DNA from: Entoloma clypeatum
Lineage: Eukaryota; Basidiomycota; Agaricomycetes; Agaricales; Entolomataceae
DNA length: 64,000 bases
NCBI GenBank assembly: GCA_963565915.1
Contig: OY751488.1
Span: 4,836,001-4,900,000 of the forward strand
Direction of reading: 5' to 3'
In this document: positions 1 through 10,631 of the stretch, one piece after another
Layout of the letters: the number at the start of each line of letters is the position of its first letter
Position numbering within the stretch: the first letter of the stretch is position 1
The notes under the pieces: model-generated
What the model saw: the letters and a program-made list of their open reading frames with translations, nothing else
Told to the model about the DNA's origin: nothing
The model's database searches: none
Made by a program: the position numbers and the translations under genes

Positions 1-14
1 CTCTCCACCTTGTC

Positions 15-732
15 ATGCAGACACTGGAGGAAATGAGTGACACCGACTCGCCATCCCAACATTCGCCGGCCGACCCTTCGCCGTCCAAACCTTCGCCATC
101 TTCGCCATCTTCGCCGTCTTCACTGTCTTCGCTGTCTTCACCGTGCCACCCTTCGCCGAAGCCTGTTGCGCCAATAAGGTGTTCACTGTCCATTGATTCC
201 CCGGTCACTCCTTCCGCCGCGATCTATCATCAGACTCTGGACGTTGTCATGAACGTCCTAGAGGAGGAGGAGAGTGACATAGAGGATGACCAGAGTGGGC
301 CCCCACCGTCAACACTATTTGACAATGCACTGGCGGCTCTTGAGGATTCCGATGAAGCTGACGACGAGGCTGATGGCAGCAACGAAACTGACAGCACCCA
401 TAACGGCGACAGTGACAGCAACAATCACGGCGACGGCGAACCTGACCGGCGAAACTGACGGTGAAACTGACAACGACAGCGACAGCAGTGGATCCGTCAC
501 CAACGCACCTACTGCCGCCAACGTCGCCAGCGCACTTGAAGGTGTCAACTCCGATGTCTCTGATAGTGAGCCAACTGGACCCCCCCCTCTCATTTGTTCG
601 CCGGGGCTCTTTGCCCATGCCCCTGGGGCTCAATTCCAATGCCGCCCTTGGACCGCTGAAGATTTAGCTGATGTGCATGTCCCTGGCAGTTCGAGTGATA
701 CTGGGTCATCGGAGAGCGAGGGTGCAGAGTGA
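15..732 (+). other. Ser/Pro- then Asp/Ser-rich low-complexity stretch
   Basis: Two overlapping open frames (15-458 and 286-732) are made of Pro-Ser repeats built on a CTTCGCCGT-like hexamer repeat and then of Asp/Ser/Thr/Asn-rich sequence. Open frames occur on both strands here, which is what simple repeats give. No domain is recognisable. It could be the disordered tail of a gene that begins before the window, or just repeat DNA. It lies about 900 bp upstream of the KDZ fragment and shares its TCGCC-rich composition. Confidence 0.3.
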
Positions 733-837
733 TATGCCTATAGCGGGGTACCATTGTTATTACATTATACTATATACAGATGTCTACCCTTCTTCTCTAC
801 AATAAAATGAGCCTTGGTTGTCGCCGGCCATATTGAA

Positions 838-1084
838 CCACATTGAATTGTTGTTGCCGGCTGCATTTACTGTTGCCGGCTGCATTGAGTTTGTCGCTGG
901 CCACATTGACATTGTCGCCGGCTGCATTGAGTTTGTCGCCGGCCACATTGACGTTGTCGCCGGCTGCATTGGGTTTGTCGCCGGCTGCATTGAGTTTGTC
1001 GCCAGATGCATTGAGTTTGTCGCCGGCTGCATTGAGTTTGTCGCCGGCTGCATTGAGTTTGTCGCCGGCTGCATTCATTCTGTC
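838..1084. repeat. 21-bp minisatellite (about 12 units)
   Basis: Tandem units of 21 bp built around ATTGAGTTTGTCGCCGGC run through this block with few substitutions; the first units are the most diverged. Because 21 is a multiple of three, several frames stay open, but the resulting seven-residue peptides look like a repeat artefact and not a protein. The unit contains the TCGCCGGC core that recurs across the first 4 kb. Confidence 0.85.
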
Positions 1085-1439
1085 GCCGTTCACCATGGCG
1101 AATTCGCTGCTTCCGTAATTTACCATACAGTGTATGCGTTCACTAGACCGTATATTACAATACAGTGTAGGTTGAGTATGTGAAAATGGGTGCTGGCATG
1201 GGATGCAGCAGGAACCTGGCAGGTCCAACTTTGAGTCCATTTTGTAACTATTTTGATCTTCCTGGTGGCCCAAAAGTGAGATTAAAATGACATCAAGAAG
1301 GACAGTAGAAATGATGGCAGAAATAACCATTTCAGCAAAGGGACACCCGACTGTCATTTTACATAAAAATGCCATTTTGATTTTCCTGCTGCTCGGCATG
1401 GGTAAGTATTCCACAATCATCCCTTTCTTGTTTCCCTGA

Positions 1440-1612
1440 CGATTTCTTCGCTGATATCCTTTCACCGACATTCTTTCGCCGATCATCCCTTTCGCCGGTC
1501 CTTCCTTTCGCCAATCCTCCCTTTCGCCAATCCTTCCTTTCGCCGTCCTTCCTTTCGCCGGTTACCATCCTTTCGCCGGTACATGTTCGCCGTTTCGCCG
1601 GTCTCAGTACAT
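1440..1612. repeat. TTTCGCC(GG) short tandem repeat
   Basis: About a dozen degenerate copies of a TCCTTTCGCCGGT-like unit (spacing 9-22 bp) end exactly where the reading frame of the KDZ transposase fragment begins. The array occupies the place where the catalytic N-terminal part of the transposase would be expected. From 1085 to 1440 nothing recognisable was seen. Confidence 0.75.
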
Positions 1613-1645
1613 GTCTTGTGCCGGCGACACGTCCAGGCGAGATCA

Positions 1646-2972
1646 ATGTCTCATGCCACGACGGACTACTTCGTTAAGATGACGACGGCAATCACCCATG
1701 ATCATGTGAACAACTGGGAGACAGAAATTAAAGCTGCTGAAGCACGTCGCCTCGCCGATGTCACGGCAATGGATATTCTACGTACTCATACAACCAAGCC
1801 CGAGGAGCCTGTCGATATAATGCCAAGTGAGGTGCACACCCCGGTGGAAGAATGGATAAGAATGGCCCTCAATATTGAGGAGAAACAGTGCATGTTTTAT
1901 GTGTCACTCACTTGTAATCCTTCTGATTTCTGGGCAGGATTGAGTTAGAGGACCGTCTCCGGTATTGGAAAAAGAACCCTCGGCCTGAAGATGCAAAACA
2001 GATTGAACACCTTCAAGATAATCTCACATCCCAGCTGACTGTGCTCGATACATTGCAACAGCAGGTTGGGGTGCTGGGAACAGTGGCACCAGATACATCA
2101 ACATCAGATGATCCAACAGCCTTTGACGATCTTGATGATGATGAGCATGAAGGCGAGAGCGATGACGACAGCGACGTCCCCAGCTGCTATACTGTCACCG
2201 GCAACCTCCCACATGAACACCAGCCACTTGTCTTGCCTTCCACTGCGTCTGGTCGCAATCAAGCTCACTGTGCTGTAGAGGTGGCCGAGCGAACGAGGCA
2301 GGCCACACGGCATCTCAATGCACTTCGCACCATCATCGCTGACAAATCCTTTCACTACTCCCATGTCATCCGAGTAGCACCCCGGAAAAGTGTCAAAACT
2401 GGAGCTCGAGCCGCGATCATCAAGCTCAATCAGCAGATTTCTTTCCATTATCAAGTATATACACAATGCAGGGCGGCCCTCGGCCGGCTGCAAGCTTCGC
2501 CGGACATCATGGCGAGATTTTGGGTTTTAAGCCGAGACGACCTGAAGTGCAGCACAGCTGTTCTGGATCCCAACATCCAGGGTTCAACAACTCTACGCCT
2601 GTCCTGGATATGGCAGATGCAACTGGGTATCAATCCTACGTCGCCGGCGGCCGTGCTAGAATGTTAGTCGCCGTGTATTGTCGCCGTAGATCTTCTAATC
2701 GCCTTTTAGTCCAACGTGTTCATTGGTTACATGCACGAGCACGAAGCCACCGCTGGGAGGAGGAAGTCATCCTTGTCCAATATGAGATGGGTTGGACGAC
2801 CCAATATTTTATCCATCAACGGGACATTTGGGACGGCCGGCGACAAGTCGCCGCTTTGCCGGGACTCATGGCACATGCAGCAAGAAAGGCGGCGATGTGG
2901 CAGATCCTTGTGAGAGATGCTGAAGATGAATTTGCGGGTACTACAAGATCATATGTGCGGATAATTGAGTAG
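1646..2972 (+). CDS. KDZ transposase, C-terminal part only
   Basis: Three exons (1646-1887, 1938-2662, 2710-2972) joined over 50- and 47-bp introns give an uninterrupted 409-aa protein. Its sequence follows the C-terminal region of fungal Kyakuja-Dileera-Zisupton transposases: an acidic coiled middle, then a helical block, then a tail with VHWLHARARSHRWEEE and a final Trp-rich segment. The catalytic RNase-H-like core, which in this family lies N-terminal, is absent; the frame is replaced upstream by a TTTCGCC repeat. The first in-frame ATG (1646) was taken as start. Full family members exceed roughly 900 aa, so this is a fragment, yet its frame and both splice sites are intact. A second gene follows 136 bp downstream. 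Family assignment is firm; whether it is expressed is unknown. Confidence 0.72.
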
Positions 2973-3108
2973 TGTTTTCACATTTACACATAAAATAAGG
3001 AAAAAAACATGCATGTAACGTGTAACGATGTGACACATGGCATAAGCACATTGTTATCTGTCACATTTACCGCCATCTTCTTCTCATCCACAGTCTATTG
3101 CAACTACA

Positions 3109-4049
3109 ATGCCCTCTTCCTCCACCTCAACTTCGTTTATGACTGCTCCTCCTCCTCCCGATCTAAATACAGTAGTTGCATACTGTGAGTCACGCTTCCG
3201 TGCCGCTTTGCTCAGTATCCAGCGGGCGCCGGCGAATCAGCATGGGTGGATGAAGGATATACTTGCCTCGGAATTGGTAAGCTGATGTGCCGATTAAATA
3301 ATCTGTATACTCACATATCATAGGCCGTGTCGATGCGCTTTGTCGGCCTGGCGGCAAGTGCTGGAGTGCCAATAGACATTCCAATCATCACTCGCACACT
3401 GTCGTTCACCGATCTGGGTGGATATGGAAACGACGCTCATCCCCATTTTCCTTGGTCAGCCATGCTTGATGGGAGCTCCCACCCGACGCAAGAATTTGGC
3501 ATTGTGCCGCACTACCACCTCGACTGGTGGAACCACCCAGAGCGCCCCCAGCAGATTTTGGATGTCGACACGCTCACCCAGTGTCTCAAAGTCCACCACG
3601 GCATGCTTGGCCACCCGCCGGGCGGCGAGACTGTCGCCGGTCCATTTGCCAGTCCATTTGCCGGTCACTCTCTTGCCGACTATCCATCAATTCCCCCTCC
3701 CCATATCTCTCTGAACTCTCAAGCAGCGGCGGGGTACCGCGCCGTGGCCCTTGACGCCTCTCACCAACTCCAAGCGGTGGCGAACAGGCTTCATGCTCAG
3801 GAAACAGCGTCGGCGAATGTGTTGCACTTGGCCATCCGTTGTGCTAGTGGTTTCAACATGCTCTATGAGCACGCCATGACTCTTGAATCCCTGGATCCTG
3901 CAAGGGGACACATTGCAGGACCACCATATCAGCCATCAGCAACCATTGGCAATCGCGCCAGTTCACCGGCAGCCACTCCCCAACCCTCATCCTCACAGCC
4001 AATGCGCAAATCAACCAGCTGTCAAACTCAAGAGATCCGACTATCTTAG
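3109..4049 (+). CDS. hypothetical protein downstream of the KDZ fragment
   Basis: Two exons (3109-3276 and 3324-4049) joined over a 47-bp intron encode 297 aa. The N terminus is Ser/Thr-rich, followed by AYCESRFRAALLSIQ and a region with FVGLAASAGVPID, then a Pro/Ser-rich tail. No catalytic motif, membrane segment or signal peptide is visible. It is co-oriented with the KDZ fragment and has the same TCGCC-rich composition (for example near 3630-3670), so it may be a passenger gene of the same element; that is inference from position. The last codons run into LINE-like sequence, so the true C terminus may have been changed by that insertion. Confidence 0.5.
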
Positions 4050-5358
4050 CGACGAGGCTTGCCTGGGGAACCGCATACTCAACCTCTACCTGGATTTGTT
4101 TATCTGGGACTCACCACTGGTTGACAACGATAAGAAATGTTACACCTACCTCAAAGACATCCTCACCATTGCCGAGGAAGAAAACCATCAAGCGGCCTTC
4201 TGCATTGCTGCCTGATCCAGCATTGGTAAGACATTGTCGTTGGCAGTCGCGGTCATCTGCTTCGCCCCTTCCATTGGTCGTCACGCTCAAGACCCCCAAA
4301 TGACCCGAGCCAGCGCAGGTCGGAGTCTTGCCCCCGAGACTCTCATCATCGCCACCCTTCTTGGCCTTAGCAAAGTCATCACCCACACACCTTATGTCAC
4401 GGAGATTCATATCTTCACCCGGAACATACAGGCTGTCCAACTCGCCCTTGATACTGGTTCCATTCATGCGGCATCTCCCGCCTCCTCCGGCCCTTCCTCA
4501 CCGGAGCTGGCGTCATCCACGTCCACCTTGACCTACCCATCATGTCGGAATGGGGCTCTGTCTTCCCCAATCCCTCATGTCATTTCAAAGTGACACTAGG
4601 AACAGCCTTGTCTCCTCTGTTGCCCAACTTTGCCCGCCACCACTAGTGCTGTCGACGGCTGGCGCAAACTTCACTCCGCCCCGGAATTTCGAGGCCGCTC
4701 CTTCCTCCCTCCCCATACTGGAGATAAAGAGAAGGTTTTTCAACCAGACCACATCAAAGATGGCCCCTGGCTCAACTCCTGGGCAGGCAACAACAACGCG
4801 CTGTTCACCCGCCTCACCCGTGCCACCCTGGGCCACGCCCCCATCGGTGCCTACAGACAATGTTTCAACCATCCAGGCCCATTCCCATGTGCCTGCGATG
4901 ATGACACTCTCGAGACGGTCAACCACCTCCTCCACAAATGTCCTCTCTTTGATAGGGACGACACCTCCAACAAACGTTACAATATCGGCAATTTCCTGGG
5001 GATGCTTGCAAACCATCCCGCATTATTCGCCTTTCCTCCACCCTAACTTATCGGGTGAGCTTCAGTGATATGTTTCATTTCTTTCATGGCCTCTTTAGGT
5101 ACTACGGTCTCTGCCTATGGGCGTATGTAGTTTATATATGGGGTCTGTTCTGGTGGACTTGATCCATGGGCAGACCCCACTCTCAGATACTTATATATCT
5201 TTCTCTCCACACATGTGCCGTGACCACAGGGCATTACTCTCCAGTACTTCTCGTATGTAGTTCTCAATAAATTTGTAACTTAGTGTACAAGACCGGACTG
5301 TGATCGGGCGCCGGAATATAAATTGAGGTTTAAAAAGAAAGAAAAAAAAAAAAAAAAA
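4030..5358 (+). mobile_element. LINE (non-LTR retrotransposon) 3' end, decayed
   Basis: Broken frames from about 4030 to 5046 read as the RNase H domain (IHIFTRNIQAVQLALD) and the C-terminal tail of Agaricomycete non-LTR retrotransposons, with HAPIGAYRQCF and a C-x-C...H-x4-C zinc-knuckle-like end (CACDDDT...HLLHKC). Stops and frame changes separate the pieces, so it is inactive. A 3' UTR of about 280 bp ends in AATAAA-like signals and a 17-A tail (5342-5358). The reverse transcriptase is missing, as in 5'-truncated copies. The 5' junction could not be fixed and no target-site duplication was found. Confidence 0.75.
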
Positions 5359-5546
5359 GGGTCAAGAACACCTGCCAGGACAAGTCACCTCCGAATATTC
5401 AACCCCATAAGTATCTCAACCACCTAGTATGTAGGGGCACCGAAAGAAAGAAAGAAAAGAGGCGAACGGCCTTGCGCGTTGTGTAGATTCAGCGATGGAT
5501 GGATTGGATATATATAAAAATACAGAAACATTGATGGATGCCATAG

Positions 5547-5646
5547 CTCTTTCCCTGGGAGTCGAACCCAGCTTTCGCGCGGACACAATATGCGGCCTAT
5601 CAGAGATTATGACAGGCGCGTGTACTGACCGATATACTAGGAAAGA
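5547..5646 (-). tRNA. tRNA-Asp (GTC), intron-containing
   Basis: All arms fold. The acceptor pairs TCTTTCC with GGAAAGA, with discriminator G as in fungal tRNA-Asp. The D stem is GTAT/GTAC, the anticodon stem CGCGC/GCGCG, and the T arm CTGGG-TTCGACT-CCCAG. The anticodon loop is C-T-GTC-A-[intron]-C, with a 28-nt intron (5582-5609) placed one base after the anticodon, the normal position for nuclear tRNA introns. Good A-box and B-box promoter elements are present. The stretches on either side (5359-5546 and 5647-6119) hold only short simple repeats and no gene that could be supported. Confidence 0.9.
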
Positions 5647-6119
5647 TATATTGCTCACCGGCCGACCCAATTGAAATTGACTGATTCTGCCCCCCCCCCC
5701 CAGTTGTGTTGGGCCTTGCGCGAGAGATCCGGTAGAAAACATCGGAGACGATCTATTGATTAGCGCTCAGCACCAGTGCTGATACTGGATAACCCTCTCT
5801 TGTCGTGCGTTATACTTATCGCCAGACTAGCGGTGACCAGCGCTAGATCTCATCCCAATGAGTGCATCGGTGTATTGCAACAGTGCTGTCCGTGAATTCT
5901 ATTGATACGAGGGAAACAGACCGTAGGGAAGAGTCAGATTCGAGCATTGATTAACCCGTTGAATGCTAGCCTAAATTAAATTAAGATTGAATAATGCCGT
6001 AAAAGAACAAGTAGTCCAGGCCGTACCACTCATTTATGGTATCACGTATCGATCTCGTTGCCCCACTCCCTTGGACCCGCTGCGCGTCCCGCCTTCTTCG
6101 ATCTCATTCGATCACCTAT

Positions 6120-7007
6120 CTACACCAACGCCCTCCGTCTCTCCCCAATAATCCTCTCCGCATAGCTCCACTGACACTCATCCGACCCCGGATCCAACGA
6201 CGCCTCCCAGTTCTCCAACGGCTCCGAATCCGGCAAGATCACCAACCTCGCATCGTCGTCCCCAACCATCTTGAACGCCGCCTCTGCCTCTGCCATCGCC
6301 GACTCCAGCCTCACGAGGCACAGCAGCACCGCGAGCCGCTCGCACGCGGTCAGAATCCGCCTCAGCTCAACCACGATCGCGTGCCCGTACTGGTCGATGT
6401 CGACCGCGAGGTGCGTCAGACACGGCAGGCGCTCGAACCTGCAGCTCTCCGCGATGAAGGGCCAGTCGACGATCTCCAGGTGTGTCACGTGCGCAAAGAA
6501 CGGGAGGGTAAAGTCCGGCGGGGAGGTGATGTGGAAGAGGCCGTAGGTGTTGAAGGAGAGCTGCTTGGGGCGGAGGGTGGGGGCGATGAGGGCGAAGGGA
6601 GGGGGCGGGGACCAGGTTGTGATCCAGTAGGCGAGGTTGGTGATGCCTTGGCAGACGGAGAGGATGCGTTTGGCGTGGTCGGGCCGGATGTCGCCGGGGA
6701 TGCAGAGAGACTTGACGGTGTGTGTGAAGAAGTGGGGTGGGCGGGAGTCGATGGTGGTGAGGAAGCGGCGGCAGAGGCGGGCGTCAGAGAGTGTGATTGT
6801 TTCGTAGATCAGGGCTTCCATCCTGCCCTCCTGTGTCAGCAGAATTTTCTAAGTATGATTTGGAAGAGCTGACCATGTCTGTGCACGCCGTGCGACGAGG
6901 GCGATGACGGCCGCGGTGCCAGGATAGGCATTGGCGGTGGTTTCAAAGATGTAGCGTTCGAGCTCTTGGGGGAGAAGAGGGTCATCACTGTTGCTAGTTT
7001 GAGGCAT
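6120..7007 (-). CDS. F-box-like Agaricomycete protein of unknown function
   Basis: Two exons on the minus strand (7007-6874 and 6822-6120), with a 51-bp intron, give 278 aa. The start ATG at 7007 opens with [14 protein letters not shown] and [17 protein letters not shown]. This resembles the degenerate F-box-like N terminus common in expanded Agaricomycete families (LPxELE.xIFE...ALVxRRxxxWxExLLY). The rest is a leucine-rich-like region without clear repeats. By family, such proteins may serve as substrate adaptors of SCF ubiquitin ligases; a true F-box is not demonstrated. It is divergent from the EngB gene, with 135 bp between the two starts. GC-rich antisense frames over the gene were treated as shadows. 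Confidence 0.65.
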
Positions 7008-7142
7008 TTTCTTGGTTTAGTTTGAGGAGAAGTCTGCGGGTTAGACTTGCTATCGACCGCCTGAGTCTCGACATTGACTCTGCCCAGGTGTCGAAGGAAG
7101 GGGACAGTTGCTTATGTAAGGGGATCAACCTTTTTCACTCCC
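7008..7142. promoter_or_regulatory. shared intergenic promoter region of a divergent gene pair
   Basis: Only 135 bp separate the start codons of the F-box-like gene (minus) and the EngB GTPase (plus). Both core promoters and 5' UTRs must therefore lie in this interval or overlap the neighbouring transcripts. No TATA box is obvious. Confidence 0.45.
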
Positions 7143-8074
7143 ATGGCTTCACCAAAATTGGCTGCTTGTAGAAACCATTGGACGAACTCAATATTCGGCA
7201 ACTCTGGAGCTGCGCAATTTCTGGCCGGTGCAGCGTCAGTAAACTCAATACCAAAGCTTCACGGTTTGCCAGAGGTGCGTCCATCACTCTTTCCGGGGCT
7301 CTTTGGGAACGTCTTTCAAAACAGGTCATTGTAACAGGTACATCGTTTCACGCGATAAAGTCGACTCATCATTCAGATCTATGAGGTCGCGCAAACTGTG
7401 GCAAATCCTCCTTGTTCAACGCGGTCTTGGGGCGGAAAGATTTATTGCATACGAGTAAAAAAGCCGTTAGTCCCCACCTCTTCGTTGCGCGCAGCCTCTG
7501 AAAGACCACAATCTCCATCACCAGGGCCGAACACGCGAACTCAACTTTTACCGCGTAGGTCCAGAACCCGGCAAACTTGTCCTCGTCGACGCTCCCGGAT
7601 ACGGCGCTCGCGGCAGACCAGAATGGGGGTCGCTATTCGATCACTACCTCGACACTAAAAAGGAGTACGCCTCTCCCTCCCTCCCATTGATCAACTTCAC
7701 GCCTCACCCCTCTTCGCAGACTCCGCCGCATCTACATCCTCTTCAACGCCAAACACACCCTCACCCCCGCCGACACCCAAATGCTCACCCACCTCTCCTC
7801 CAAACTCCCCGTCTCCCCGCACTTCACCCTCCAAGCTGTCATCACCAAGGCAGACTGCGTTCCACCGGATAAAGTGGCCGAGGCAATAGAGCGGATACGC
7901 AAGCAGGTGTCGGACGCGGCGCCGCTGTGTTTGCCGCCTATTGTGACGAGTGTGGGGATGAGTCCCCCGTTTGGGATCGATAGGATGAGGGAGAGCATTG
8001 CGGAGGTGTGTGGGTTGGGAGCGCGGGTGAAGGCGAAAGCTCAGGCGGGGGCGAAGGCGGGGGCGTTGAAATAG
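7143..8074 (+). CDS. EngB/YihA-family GTP-binding protein (probably mitochondrial)
   Basis: Five exons (7143-7274, 7325-7337, 7386-7465, 7525-7664, 7720-8074) encode 239 aa. Exon 2 is only 13 nt. The GTPase motifs appear in order: G1 GRANCGKSS (spanning the exon 2/3 join), a G2 threonine in GRTREL, G3 DAPGYG, and G4 TKAD. Bacterial EngB assists assembly of the large ribosomal subunit; the eukaryotic homologue acts in mitochondria. The N-terminal 40 residues (MASPKLAAC...) are basic and free of acidic residues, compatible with a mitochondrial presequence. An Ala/Lys-rich tail ends the protein. The first in-frame ATG after the upstream stop was chosen as start. The conserved G1 loop fixes the two tiny-exon splice choices. 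Confidence 0.85.
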
Positions 8075-8208
8075 CAGAACTGAAGCCTAATTCCCCGAAA
8101 CGATTCCGATTCTCTTGAAATGGCCATAAATTGCGTACCAACGCGGATGGATGGACCCGGACTGCCAAGTTGCATTCAAGAGCGCTGCGAGATGTCATTG
8201 CAATACCA

Positions 8209-8288
8209 GCCTGGTGGTGACATGGTCTAATCGCACCACCCCCCCCAGTGGCGCCGCAAATGTTGCCTGTTCGATCCAGGGCCCAGGC
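8209..8288 (+). pseudogene. tRNA-like sequence 1, degenerate
   Basis: GCCTGG at the left end pairs with CCAGGC at the right end. TGGTGACATGG resembles an A box, and the T arm CCTG-TTCGATC-CAGG is perfect. The centre is a C-run with no usable anticodon loop and an overlong variable region. It is the most decayed of four tRNA-like units in the same orientation. Confidence 0.35.
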
Positions 8289-8464
8289 ATATCCCACCCA
8301 TGCCATTGCTTTTCTCTTTACAGACCTATGCCTTTTGTGTCCCAGGCTTTTCAACATAGTTCCTACCGCAAGAGTCACCTCATTTTTCTCGTTCAAGATT
8401 GCTCGTAACATCGGCAACCTCGTGAGGAGGTAATTGATAGCAAGGAGATGCGTAACGGTGAGCG

Positions 8465-8565
8465 GACCCAGTGGTGAAGCAGGTATCATCACGCCTATTC
8501 GCTGTTCTCTGCGTCGCAGCGACGTGTCATCTATAGGAGTCCCTCGTTCGATTCGAGGCTGGGTG
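8465..8565 (+). pseudogene. tRNA-like sequence 2 with intron-like insert
   Basis: The acceptor GACCCAG pairs with CTGGGT(G) over six positions. The A box TGGTGAAGCAGG fits the pol III consensus, and the D stem pairs GTGA with TCAC. The anticodon stem CCTAT/ATAGG encloses a loop plus an insert, and the T arm CCTCG-TTCGATT-CGAGG is perfect. A run of eight T follows about 25 bp after the 3' end, as a pol III terminator would. Position 33 is C where U is nearly universal, so the anticodon cannot be trusted. It could be an intron-bearing tRNA, a pseudogene, or a tRNA-derived SINE head. Confidence 0.5.
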
Positions 8566-8825
8566 GATGCATGTACTAACTAGCGCAGTGATTTTTTTTC
8601 TCTCTCTCCCATGCTCAGCAGACTCTGCCGTGGCGTCTAATTCTATTTCGACGCTGAAAACGGCCTCCGAGTCAGTTTCATATCGTTGTGACTTTAGGTA
8701 TGTAGTCAAGCCTCTACTTACTAATGTCATGCCATGCTCGTGGAACTTTTTCTTTCCCTCTTCAACGCCCGCGCTGGAGCGATCGACAACCGGTCGATGC
8801 GGCAGATAAGGGACAGAGCGAAACA

Positions 8826-8934
8826 GACCCGGTGGTGAAGCAGGCATCAACACGCCTACGTGCTGTCTGCATTATGGATACTATGTTATGATGAGATCTA
8901 CAGGAGCCCCCTCGTTCGATTCGGGGGCCGGGTC
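8826..8934 (+). pseudogene. tRNA-like sequence 3 with intron-like insert
   Basis: GACCCGG and CCGGGTC pair perfectly at the ends. The A box is identical to unit 2 (TGGTGAAGCAGG), and the T loop TTCGATT sits on a CCTCG/CGGGG stem with one extra base before the acceptor. The anticodon stem pairs poorly. A TTTT run follows some 20 bp downstream. It is clearly related to unit 2 through the A box, the CACGCCTA segment and the T arm. Confidence 0.45.
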
Positions 8935-9095
8935 ATGGGAAAATGGGATGGTCCAAACTTTTATACACTTTGCTAAAGCGTCTTGGAGTCGATGCAATGG
9001 CTGGTGTCACGTGTGTCCTTTTCTTTTTCTTGCCGCATCTGCGTCCTTTCCACCGCTAGACATGGCACTCTCACTTCATACTACTCATTCTAATA

Positions 9096-9165
9096 GACCC
9101 AGTGGTGCAGCAATCCGGCGTGATCATGCCTGCGGGCCATGTCTCGTTCGATTCGGGGCTGGGTA
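9096..9165 (+). pseudogene. tRNA-like sequence 4, without insert
   Basis: This unit is 70 nt long, with GACCCAG at the left and CTGGGT at the right. An A-box-like TGGTGCAGCA and a T arm TCTCG-TTCGATT-CGGGG are present. It lacks the insert seen in units 2 and 3, and its anticodon arm does not fold cleanly. A TTTT run follows within 25 bp. Confidence 0.4.
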
Positions 9166-10631
9166 CTTATTGTAGTGGGAGTGTTTTCAGCAGCTCAATA
9201 GTACCAGCATTTGATTCTGTTGATTGCTAGTATGAGAACCGTTGAGAGGCGAGATGATGTTGATGTATTGTTCGCCATTTTTTTTGGCCTGCCCTTGTCC
9301 GTTTCTTGAATACTTAGCTCTTGTGGCTTGTTGCGTACCACTGGCAGTGTGATCGCCGCACTTGGCAACCCAAGCTAGAGATGGCGAACCTCAAGCTATT
9401 TGACCTGCTTACGTATTTCAACTTTCGTGTTTAACAACGCTCAGTGGATACAGGACTTGGAAGTATAGTTGCTCACCTGGCGCTTCTGGGGGTCACTCGG
9501 GGCTTCACCTACAGTTTGACGTTAGGGGTAACCGGAGAAACAATGAGCATCACACGTCGAGTCCTTTCATGTGCATATATCCTGGGAGCTCTTCCAGCAA
9601 CATCGACTGGAAGCCTTCCTACTACGGCCATCTTGGAAGATCTGGAGCCTGCCCAATTCATGAATGACTCAAGTCGTCGGCAAGTCGTAGGTGTGTTAGG
9701 TTTTCCTCCGGTATGTCTTCAATTCCTCAGCCGACGCGTTCTCTACAAGACCTTTTCCAGAAGATTTCAATGTAATAGGACCAGTCAACCGCGACGACAG
9801 AACTCGCGTCATCAACCGATATTAAAATTAATTGTCACCCCATTCCTGCTGCAAACATATATGGAACACGGCTCCGTCATGCTTTGAATGAACGTGGCCG
9901 CGCGTGTGGCAATGCGGAGGGAAATGAACTCGGAGCCATTGATTGTCGCATGGCAAAAGCTTGTACATGTCCACCTAGATTTAAAGTAAGTTACCGGTTT
10001 ACCGGTGATCATGTCGTAAGTCATCCCCGCTCACATGTCCATGCCCAGCCCAATGACTAATTCCTCCTTGTTTCCACAAGCGCCGGTGTCAGAAGGCTGC
10101 CGCCTTCCTCCTCCATTTTCTTTAGGATCAATCGCCTCGTCCACGGACTCTCTGTGCATCCTGTGGTGAATCGTTAACCAAATGATGTTATGGAATGACA
10201 TTGACAATGCAACGCGCTTCATTCCCCTACTAGAATGATGACGCCAACCGAACGTAGTGGGAAGAAACAACATTCTTTTGAGGCTCCAATTGGAATGCCA
10301 GCACAGGGAATCAACCCGCCATCGCTAGGTGATAGTGAGCCTTTCAAGTTGAGCATAGTACGCTTGCATCTTAGAAATGGGGTGCAGTGGCCGATTATCC
10401 TGCTCGTGCACTTGAGGCGCAGAATATCACCTTATCTCATCCCCACAAGTCCTTCTTGGCACGGGGTGCGTGTACCTTCTGCTCTCCCTAATGCCTGACT
10501 TGATTGACTCCATTCGCGGGGAGCAGTACGTAGCAGGATTGCTGATGTTGCGTTAATGGGACGAGGGAGCAGAGGTCCGTATATCACAATAGTTCGTGGA
10601 TTCCGTCCCTTTCTGAGTGTTGCCAGAGCGG
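9166..10631. other. intergenic, no supported gene
   Basis: Open frames of up to 147 codons exist (for example 9444-9887 plus), but they begin at non-ATG codons, show no domain and have no consistent splice structure. Nothing else was recognised in this stretch. Confidence 0.5.

Noticed and set aside
838..1183. Repeat-peptide ORFs on both strands
   Set aside because: Generated by a 21-bp tandem repeat (multiple of three) and open in several frames at once.
1583..1645. Extension of the KDZ fragment upstream of ATG 1646
   Set aside because: The extra codons are translated TTTCGCC repeat and begin at a non-ATG codon.
6036..6872. 278-codon plus-strand ORF over the F-box-like gene
   Set aside because: Antisense shadow with Arg/Pro/Glu-rich composition; the minus strand has a good splice and a family-like N terminus.
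7074..7142. Longer EngB start
   Set aside because: The frame is open but begins with TTG, which is not an expected start in a fungal nuclear gene; ATG 7143 is the first suitable one.
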